NCBI RefSeq assembly: GCF_014897985.1
Contig: NZ_JABUZA010000004.1
Span: forward strand, 62,001-126,000
Length of the DNA: 64,000 bases
Direction of reading: 5' to 3'
Origin: Halomonas colorata
Lineage (GTDB): Bacteria; Pseudomonadota; Gammaproteobacteria; Pseudomonadales; Halomonadaceae
Made by a program: the position numbers and the translations under genes. The first letter of the stretch is position 1, and each line of letters starts with the position of its first letter. A model generated the notes under the pieces. It worked only from the letters and a program-made list of their open reading frames with translations, did not search any database and was not told the DNA's origin. Shown one piece after another: positions 57,976 to 64,000 of the stretch.

Positions 57976-59241
57976 ATGCATTCACCTATTGTTATCACTG
58001 GCATGGGTATGGTCAGCCCCTTAGGGTGCGACGTCAAGACAACATGGCAGCGCCTGATCGAAGGCCGCTCGGGTATTAGCCAGATCACGCGCTTTGATAC
58101 CGACGCCATTCCGATCAAAATTGCCGGGGCCGTTGCACATTCAACTGATGATCCCGAAGCGGGCCTGCGTCTGGATGATATCGCAGACGTTAAAGAGCGC
58201 CGCAAGCTGGATCTGTTCAGCCTTTACGCCATGGCGGCAGCAAAAGAGGCTCTTGAGCAGGCAGGCTGGCAGCCTACGGCTGAAGCTCAACGACGCGCTA
58301 CGGCAACCATCATCGGCTCAGGCATTGGCGGCTTCCCGACGATCACCGAAGCGCAGCAAACGTTACAGCAGAAAGGTTATCGCCGGGTATCACCCTTTAC
58401 CGTACCGGCGTTTCTGGCCAATATGGCCGCGGGCAATCTGTCAATTCGCTACGGCTTTCAGGGCCCACTGGGCTGCCCGGTGACGGCGTGTGCGGCGGGC
58501 CTTCAGGCGATTGGCGACGGCATGCGCTTAATTCGTAGCGGTGAAGCTGACGTTGCCTTGGTGGGCGGCGCCGAGGCGTGTATCGACCCACTGTCTTTAG
58601 CAAGCTTTAACGCGCTTAAAGCGCTTTCCACCGAGCACGAACGGCCAGAAAGCGCGTCGCGCCCCTTTGACGCGACGCGTAACGGCTTTGTGATGGGCGA
58701 AGGTGCGGGCCTACTGGTGATTGAAACACTTGAGCATGCACAAGCGCGCGGCGCTACGCCCCTGGCGGTGATCAGCGGCTACGGCACCAGTGCCGACGCC
58801 TACCATATTACCGCCGGGCCGGATGATGGTAACGGCGCCGCTGCGGCGATTCATTCAGCGCTTAAAATGGCCGGGATATCTGCCGAGGAAATCGGCTATA
58901 TCAATGCCCACGCCACCTCGACTCCGGTAGGCGACCGGGCAGAAATTGCGGCCCTACGCCGCGTGTTTGGTAGCACTCTAGCGAACATTCCTATCTCTTC
59001 CACCAAGTCGGCAACGGGCCACCTGTTGGGCGCCGCGGGCGGTATCGAGAGTATCTTTTCAGCGCTGGCCGCCACCACCGGCCATCTGCCGCCCACGCTC
59101 AACCTGACCCACTGCGATGAAGACATGCAGGATCTGGACTTTATCCCGCTGACAACGCGCACCCAGCCCACTCAGCATGTGCTGTGCAACGGGTTTGGGT
59201 TTGGCGGCGTCAATGCAGCGCTGATTATCAGCCAGCTATAG
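57976..59241 (+). CDS. Beta-ketoacyl-ACP synthase, FabF type
   Basis: A 421-residue thiolase-fold condensing enzyme. The Cys-His-His triad is Cys172 (VTACAAG), His312 (NAHATSTP) and His349 (TGHLLGAAG). Extends acyl-ACP chains. It stands alone with a TetR regulator rather than in a fab cluster, so it is probably an accessory enzyme rather than the housekeeping FabF. GAGG lies upstream of ATG 57976. Confidence 0.9.
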   Translation: MHSPIVITGMGMVSPLGCDVKTTWQRLIEGRSGISQITRFDTDAIPIKIAGAVAHSTDDPEAGLRLDDIADVKERRKLDLFSLYAMAAAKEALEQAGWQPTAEAQRRATATIIGSGIGGFPTITEAQQTLQQKGYRRVSPFTVPAFLANMAAGNLSIRYGFQGPLGCPVTACAAGLQAIGDGMRLIRSGEADVALVGGAEACIDPLSLASFNALKALSTEHERPESASRPFDATRNGFVMGEGAGLLVIETLEHAQARGATPLAVISGYGTSADAYHITAGPDDGNGAAAAIHSALKMAGISAEEIGYINAHATSTPVGDRAEIAALRRVFGSTLANIPISSTKSATGHLLGAAGGIESIFSALAATTGHLPPTLNLTHCDEDMQDLDFIPLTTRTQPTQHVLCNGFGFGGVNAALIISQL

Positions 59242-59307
59242 CGTTGGAAGTCGGTTTTCGGCCGCCGTTAGCGTATCCTCAAGGCCTGTTTTAGGCGGCT
59301 GACAACC

Positions 59308-60717
59308 ATGAAACGCTACGAACGCTTTGCCGACGAGATTTCCGAGCTGATTCGCAGCGGCGTGCTGGCGCCGGGGGAGCGCGTGCCCTCGGTGCGCCAG
59401 GCCAGCCGCCACTACGCTATCAGCCCTTCGACCGTTTTTCAGGCGTACTACCTGCTGGAGAACCAGGGGCTGATCGTGGCGCGGCCGCGCTCGGGCTATT
59501 TCGTGCGCGAACAGGCCCCGCGGCTGCTCACCGAGCCCGAGATGAATCCGTGCGTTCAGGAAACCGCGGACATTGCGGTCAGCGAGCTGGTCTTTTCGGT
59601 GCTGGGCTCGCTCCAGGATAGCGACACGGTGCCCTTTGGCTCCGCATTTCCAAGCCCTGAACTGTTTCCGCTGCCGCGCCTGGCACGCAGCATGACCAAG
59701 GGGCTGCGGGCGCTGCCGGCCGACGCCATCATTGCCGACATGACCGCCGGCGACCCGGACCTGCGCCGCCAGATCGCCCTGCGCTATCGCTTGACCGGCG
59801 TGCATCTGCCGCCGCAGGAGCTGGTGATTACCAACGGCGCCATGGAAGCGCTGAACCTGGGTTTTCAGTGCGTCACGTCTCCGGGGGATCTTGTCGCCAT
59901 CGAGTCGCCCGCCTTCTACGCAAGCCTTCAGGTGCTTGAACGCCTGAAGCTCAAGGCGGTGGAGATTCCCGTGCATCCTCGTGAGGGGATCGACCTGGAC
60001 GCCCTGGCGGAAAGCCTGGCCCGCTATCCCATCAAGGCCTGCTGGTTCATGAGCCACCTGCAGAACCCGCTAGGTGCGAGCCTGAGCGATGCCAAGAAGC
60101 AGGCGCTCTACACCCTGCTCAAGCAGCATCAGGTGCCGTTGATCGAAGATGATGTCTACGCCGAACTCTACTTTGGCACCACGCCGCCCGCGCCGGTGAA
60201 GCACTACGATGACGAGGGACTGGTGATTCACTGCGGGTCGTTTTCCAAGTGCCTGGCGCCGGGTTACCGGGTGGGCTGGGTGGCGGGTGGGCGCTACGCG
60301 GAGGCCATTTCGCGACTGAAACTGATGACCACCATCTCGCCCTCGGTGCCCGCCCAGGTGGCCATTGCCGACTACCTGCAGCACGGTGGCTATGATCGCC
60401 ACCTGCGCCGGCTGCGCTACGCCCTGGAAGCTCAGCAGGGGCACATGCTGGATGCAGCGGCCCGCTACTTCCCTGCGGGTACGCGGGCCACGCGCCCGGC
60501 GGGTGGCTACTTTCTATGGTTTGAATTTCCCAGGCAGGTCGATTCGCTGCGTCTTTTTCACATGGCCCGCGAGCAGGGCATCAGCATTGCGCCGGGACCC
60601 ATCTTTTCCGCAACGCAGGGGTATCGCCACTGCGCACGCTTGAGCTACGGCCACCCCTGGACGCCGCGCAGCGAAGAGGCCATGGCGCTGCTCGGCCAGA
60701 TGCTCGCCTCGTTCTAG
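59308..60717 (+). CDS. MocR/PdxR-type regulator (GntR HTH fused to aminotransferase domain)
   Basis: A 469-residue fusion: GntR winged helix at about 5-75 (ERVPSVRQASRHYAISPSTVFQAYYLLENQG) and a fold-type I aminotransferase domain with the PLP lysine in CGSFSKCLAPGYRVGW. Such regulators use PLP or its adducts as effector. Target unclear; the codons are much richer in G and C than those to the left. Confidence 0.92.
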   Translation: MKRYERFADEISELIRSGVLAPGERVPSVRQASRHYAISPSTVFQAYYLLENQGLIVARPRSGYFVREQAPRLLTEPEMNPCVQETADIAVSELVFSVLGSLQDSDTVPFGSAFPSPELFPLPRLARSMTKGLRALPADAIIADMTAGDPDLRRQIALRYRLTGVHLPPQELVITNGAMEALNLGFQCVTSPGDLVAIESPAFYASLQVLERLKLKAVEIPVHPREGIDLDALAESLARYPIKACWFMSHLQNPLGASLSDAKKQALYTLLKQHQVPLIEDDVYAELYFGTTPPAPVKHYDDEGLVIHCGSFSKCLAPGYRVGWVAGGRYAEAISRLKLMTTISPSVPAQVAIADYLQHGGYDRHLRRLRYALEAQQGHMLDAAARYFPAGTRATRPAGGYFLWFEFPRQVDSLRLFHMAREQGISIAPGPIFSATQGYRHCARLSYGHPWTPRSEEAMALLGQMLASF

Positions 60718-60720
60718 CGT

Positions 60721-61347
60721 TTAAGCAGTTTGGCCTTGCAGGTGGTGGCCTTCCGGGGTCTGGCGCATCAGCTCGCCGATTTGATACAGGTCGTGCCGAT
60801 ACATATCAAACCGTGAAATGCCGTGGGAGGCCGCGATCAGCACAAAGGTCAGCAGCATCAGGATGGCCGGCGAATTCAGCCAGGTAAACGCGGGCGATGT
60901 AGCCGGGTAAAGCAGCGTAAAGATACTCATCCCGCCCAGAAACTGCGCCAGCATGCTGTTCACGATCACCAGCGAAATCATCAGCACGCGAATATTGTGC
61001 CTGGGCAGGTGGCGAAGGCTCGCTTCGCGGCCTTTTTCGAGCCGCTTGCGGCGGCGTACTAGCGGAATGGCGTAGGTGCTCAACTTCTCCTCGGAAAACG
61101 CCCGCAGTACGAGGTGCGGATCAAGGTTCGGGCCAAAGATGCGTGCGACCGCCTGGTTGAAGGCACTGGCGTCACCGCCCGCTTTCGCCCCCTCGGCCTT
61201 TTGCGCCAGCTCGTCCAGATGCGCCTTCTCGGCGCCTGAAAGCTTCAGGTCATTGGCGAAGTTGATGTTGTAGTTGACCTCGTAGACCTGATACAGCGCG
61301 GCGGTCACGCCCACGAAAATCATCAAATAGATAAAAACAGTTAACAT
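60721..61347 (-). CDS. Uncharacterised membrane protein
   Basis: A 208-residue protein with an N-terminal hydrophobic helix (LTVFIYLMIFVGVTAALYQV), a soluble helical middle (about 30-110), and two further membrane helices (about 115-175). I do not recognise the family. ATG 61347 has AGAGG 7 bases upstream; the longer frame is poorly supported. Convergent with the MocR gene, 3 bases apart. Confidence 0.75.
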   Translation of the reverse strand: MLTVFIYLMIFVGVTAALYQVYEVNYNINFANDLKLSGAEKAHLDELAQKAEGAKAGGDASAFNQAVARIFGPNLDPHLVLRAFSEEKLSTYAIPLVRRRKRLEKGREASLRHLPRHNIRVLMISLVIVNSMLAQFLGGMSIFTLLYPATSPAFTWLNSPAILMLLTFVLIAASHGISRFDMYRHDLYQIGELMRQTPEGHHLQGQTA

Positions 61348-61680
61348 GGTTGGCCTCTTGAGCGTTTTATCATCCTGCACTTGGCCCGGCTGGCAATCGC
61401 CAGTCTGGCCGGTACGACTATGCCTTGCCAAGCCTTTCCAGTACAGACTCAGAAAGGCGCAATAAATACATATCAGCTGCGCGCCTGACCTGGGGCAAGC
61501 AATGTGGGTTGTCATGTAGACGTGACATGCAGGCGCCACCGTCAGCGGTTTTAGTTACTCAGGATAACCCTGCGCAATAGGAAAGCAGCCCCCGACTGAG
61601 CTAACATAGCGCCCCCAAAACGCTGTTCACGCGAAAATAATAACCAGAATCAACCGAATCCCGCTCACAAGGAACCTGCC
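61348..61680. other. Intergenic region upstream of the Nramp-family gene
   Basis: About 330 bases with no convincing gene. It holds a dyad at 61510-61527 and presumably the divergent promoters. Confidence 0.55.
61510..61527. promoter_or_regulatory. Imperfect dyad, possible operator
   Basis: TGTCATGTAGACGTGACA matches its own complement at 14 of 18 positions (TGTCA at one end, TGACA at the other). It lies between divergent genes; the binding protein is unknown. Confidence 0.4.
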
Positions 61681-62994
61681 ATGCCCCCTCAAGAATCCAG
61701 TACGCTGACGGCGCCGGCCAAATCAGTGTATGCCAAATACCTCGCGGCTCTCGGGCCCGGTTTTCTGTTTGCCGGGGCGGCCATCGGCACCTCGCACGTC
61801 GTTCAGTCGACGCGTGCCGGGGCGGAATACGGCATCGGCCTACTGGGGTTTATCCTGCTTGCCGTGCTGCTCAAATATCCGTCGTTCTTCTTCGGCCCGT
61901 TCTACGTCAGCGTAACCGGCAAGTCGTTGATCGAAGGGTATCGCCAGACGTTCGGCAAATCCGTGGTAGCGCTGTTCGCGCTGGTGCAGATCCCGGTGAC
62001 CGCGATCATCATCGCCGCCATTGCGATTACCACCGCAGGCCTTGCCGGCAGTATCGTGCCGCTGAGCCTGAGCCCGCCCACCGTGGCGGTGATATTGATT
62101 GCGCTGTGCTGCGCGCTCACCTTTGTCGGCGGCTACAAGCTGCTGGATTGGGTCAACAAGGTGTTTATCGTCATCCTGAGCGTGACCACCGTGTTCGCAG
62201 CGCTTGCCGCCGTGCCGCTGGTCGACTGGACGCTCTATCCGGCAACGGCAGTATCGCCACTGTGGAGCACGGCGACCTTCATTACCCTGGTGGCGGTGCT
62301 CGGCCTGATGCCGTCGGATATAACGCTCGCGATCATGAACTCGCTGTGGTCCGAGGCGCGCAACAAGAACCAGGGCGTGCGCAGCGATACCGCCGCTGAA
62401 AAAATCGATTTCAACATTGGCTATATCGGTGCCGCCGTACTCGCCGCCTGTTTCGTGATCATGGGCGCGGGCGTCATGCACAGCCAGGGCATCACTCCTG
62501 CCGATGGCGCCGTGGGTTTTGCCAGCCAGGTCATCAGTTTGTACACCAGCACGTTGGGTGAGTGGAGCGGCGTGGTAGTAGGTATTTCCGCGTTTACCGT
62601 GATGCTGACGACGCTCTTGACCGTGCTGGACGGTTTTCCGCGCATGATCACCGCCTCGTACTACACCTTTACCCGGGCGGAAAACGATGGCGAAGAGACG
62701 CGCCGCATAGAAGGCAGCCGGGCGTTTCTGGCCTGCATGATCGGCCTTTCGCTGCTGGCCATCGTGATTCTCTACACCCTGATGGGCAGCTTCCGGCTGT
62801 TCATGGATTTCGTGATGGTAGTGGCATTTCTGATCAGCCCCATTCTTGCCACGCTCAATCACCTGACGGCCAATGGCTCGACGGTGCCGCTGACGCTGCG
62901 CCCCTCCAAGCTGATCAACGCCTGGAGTTGGCTGGCAATTGCCACGTTGGCACTGCTATCGCTGGGCTATATTTACGTGCGTTTTATTTACTGA
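61681..62994 (+). CDS. Nramp-family divalent-metal-type transporter, non-canonical site
   Basis: A 437-residue membrane protein with about eleven helices and the Nramp opening LAALGPGFLFAGAAIG. The canonical metal motif of helix 1 (DPGN) is replaced by GTSH (residues 36-39), and the MPH of helix 6 by MPSD (210-213). The fold is therefore Nramp, but the Mn2+/Fe2+ ligands are not conserved. Substrate unknown. AAGGA-like site before ATG 61681. Confidence 0.82.
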   Translation: MPPQESSTLTAPAKSVYAKYLAALGPGFLFAGAAIGTSHVVQSTRAGAEYGIGLLGFILLAVLLKYPSFFFGPFYVSVTGKSLIEGYRQTFGKSVVALFALVQIPVTAIIIAAIAITTAGLAGSIVPLSLSPPTVAVILIALCCALTFVGGYKLLDWVNKVFIVILSVTTVFAALAAVPLVDWTLYPATAVSPLWSTATFITLVAVLGLMPSDITLAIMNSLWSEARNKNQGVRSDTAAEKIDFNIGYIGAAVLAACFVIMGAGVMHSQGITPADGAVGFASQVISLYTSTLGEWSGVVVGISAFTVMLTTLLTVLDGFPRMITASYYTFTRAENDGEETRRIEGSRAFLACMIGLSLLAIVILYTLMGSFRLFMDFVMVVAFLISPILATLNHLTANGSTVPLTLRPSKLINAWSWLAIATLALLSLGYIYVRFIY

Positions 62995-62996
62995 TC

Positions 62997-63048
62997 GTTA
63001 GGCGTTAGGCGTTAGGCGTTAGGCGTTAGGCGTTAGGCGTTAGGCGTT
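62997..63048. repeat. Heptanucleotide tandem repeat (GTTAGGC)n
   Basis: Seven full copies of GTTAGGC at 62997-63045 plus GTT, starting two bases after the transporter stop codon. It is identical from copy to copy, which suggests recent slippage. Confidence 0.95.
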
Positions 63049-63054
63049 CATATT

Positions 63055-63088
63055 AATGGCGTGCTGGATAACAGCACGCCATTTTTTT
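63055..63088 (+). terminator. Strong intrinsic terminator
   Basis: AATGGCGTGCTG and CAGCACGCCATT pair around GATAA, followed by a T-run to 63088. Placed after the heptanucleotide array; ends the transporter transcript. Confidence 0.9.
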
Positions 63089-63145
63089 AGGCGCCTTTAT
63101 TGTCTTTACCCGCGCTTTTATCTCGGCCGCCATTACCTTGGCACT

Positions 63146-64000
63146 TTAGCCTAAAGGGCCGCCTAGAATGGTCTTTTTGATTCCCTCACGAACGCCCTGG
63201 CCATCCTCCTGGCCCAGTTCGGCATACCACGCCTGGGTTAGCGCCGGGGTGTGGCCGTGAATCATTTCCGCACGCTGGCGCGCTCTTGCCACGATCTCCC
63301 CAACCCGCTTAACGCGCGCCGTATTGTAATTATCCAGCGCCTGGCGCAGCGCCTCATTCGGCGTTGGCACATCTTCAAGGGCCTTTTGAACTACCTGGGC
63401 CAATACCCAGGCATCTTCCATAGCCTGGCAGCCGCCCTGGCCCAAATCGGGCGCCATGCCATGGGCGGCATCACCCAGCAAGGCCACGCGGGTATCGGTC
63501 AGAATTTCCAGCGGCTCAATGTCATGAATCTCGACCCGCGCCATGCGCGCCGGGTCAACGTGCTCGATCAGCGCCTGCACGGGGCGGGCCCAACCCGTGA
63601 AGTGCTCGCGCAGCTCCTCTTTGTAACGGGCGGGGTCGTTGGGGGTGTCCGCGGGCAGCGGCACATCAAAGAAGCAGTAGAACTCCTCTTGCCCTTCGCT
63701 GTTGCCCCCGGTGCCCATGGGCATGAGGGACACGCGCTTGCCTTCGCCCACGTACTGATCCCAGCTGTCCAGCGGGGCGAGCGCATCCGTTGCGGGTACG
63801 CGTACGTTCCAGTTCACATAGCCCACGTACTGGCGCTCGACGGCGCGACCCACGATCTTGTTGCGCAGCCGGGAGTGGGTGCCATCCGCCACGACCAGCA
63901 GGTCCGCTTCAACCTTGCGGCCGTCGGCAAAGGTGGCTGTCACGCCGCGAGCGTCGCTCGTGTAATCCACGCAGTGCTGGCCAAGCTCGATGTGCTCGGC
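63146..64000 (-). CDS. hpxO: FAD-dependent urate hydroxylase HpxO-like monooxygenase, C-terminal part
   Basis: The frame is open to the window edge, so the N-terminal FAD-binding motif lies outside; 284 residues are visible. DLLVVADGTHSRLR, the YVGEGKRVSLMPMG block, EFYCFFDVPLPAD, VEIHDIEPLE, VALLGDAAHGMAPDLGQGG (FAD GD motif) and the ending TILGGPLG follow HpxO of the purine-degrading hpx systems. HpxO hydroxylates urate to 5-hydroxyisourate. Other class A flavin monooxygenases are possible but less likely. Confidence 0.85.
   Translation of the reverse strand, partial: AEHIELGQHCVDYTSDARGVTATFADGRKVEADLLVVADGTHSRLRNKIVGRAVERQYVGYVNWNVRVPATDALAPLDSWDQYVGEGKRVSLMPMGTGGNSEGQEEFYCFFDVPLPADTPNDPARYKEELREHFTGWARPVQALIEHVDPARMARVEIHDIEPLEILTDTRVALLGDAAHGMAPDLGQGGCQAMEDAWVLAQVVQKALEDVPTPNEALRQALDNYNTARVKRVGEIVARARQRAEMIHGHTPALTQAWYAELGQEDGQGVREGIKKTILGGPLG

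Noticed and set aside
59236..60057. A 273-codon minus-strand frame opposite the MocR gene
   Set aside because: Antisense to conserved MocR sequence, with no domain and no ribosome site.
61840..62862. A 340-codon minus-strand frame opposite the Nramp gene
   Set aside because: Composition is low-complexity (rich in His, Gln, Arg), as expected from the reverse of a membrane protein gene; the sense strand encodes a clear transporter.

Overview
The window reads as a chromosomal segment of a heterotrophic gammaproteobacterium, most likely a Halomonas/Vreelandella-type organism. That placement is inferred from the gene repertoire: TRAP and TTT carboxylate transporters, malonate use, heme uptake, an E. 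coli-type pntAB, and moderately high GC. I see no rRNA, tRNA, insertion sequence, prophage or CRISPR array. Gene density is high and most of the content is catabolic and transport operons.

Layout. 0-1.3 kb: end of a TRAP large permease followed by a VanX-type D-Ala-D-Ala dipeptidase. 1.4-6.8 kb: a YdfG-like dehydrogenase, then a malonate operon (matA, matB, madL, madM). 6.8-9.1 kb: the divergent pair argP/argO and a ferritin-like DUF892 protein. 9.4-16.0 kb: a heme uptake locus (hemP, TonB receptor, hmuSTUV, ybaN-like) behind a promoter with a strong Fur box. 16.1-17.7 kb: a chemoreceptor.

18.2-35.4 kb is the most interesting stretch, a four-carbon acid-sugar locus built from two convergent operons. 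The plus-strand operon has a GntR regulator divergent from a SAF-domain oxidoreductase of unknown role, a TctCBA transporter, OtnK and OtnC. The minus-strand operon has LtnD, a decayed otnK remnant, OtnI, DenD, a TRAP transporter, an aldehyde dehydrogenase and a second LtnD-family dehydrogenase, with a LacI regulator divergent from it. Together they encode the known route from L-threonate or D-erythronate through 2-oxo- and 3-oxo-tetronate and its 4-phosphate to DHAP. The otnK remnant shows that the minus-strand operon once had its own kinase and now appears to depend on the plus-strand copy.

35.6-39.1 kb: mgtE, a TauE/SafE permease and an HDOD protein. 39.2-47.8 kb: a second TRAP system with a LysR regulator, divergent from 5-oxoprolinase pxpABC, then a sodium:solute symporter with its small DUF997 partner. 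48.0-56.1 kb: a Cache chemoreceptor with a C-terminal WEAF tether, katG, pntAB and a DUF2798 protein. 56.2-59.2 kb: a frameshifted LysR gene, a TetR regulator and a FabF-type ketosynthase. 59.3-64 kb is visibly richer in GC: a MocR regulator, an uncharacterised membrane protein, a non-canonical Nramp-family transporter, a heptanucleotide repeat with a strong terminator, and the 3' part of an HpxO-like urate hydroxylase.
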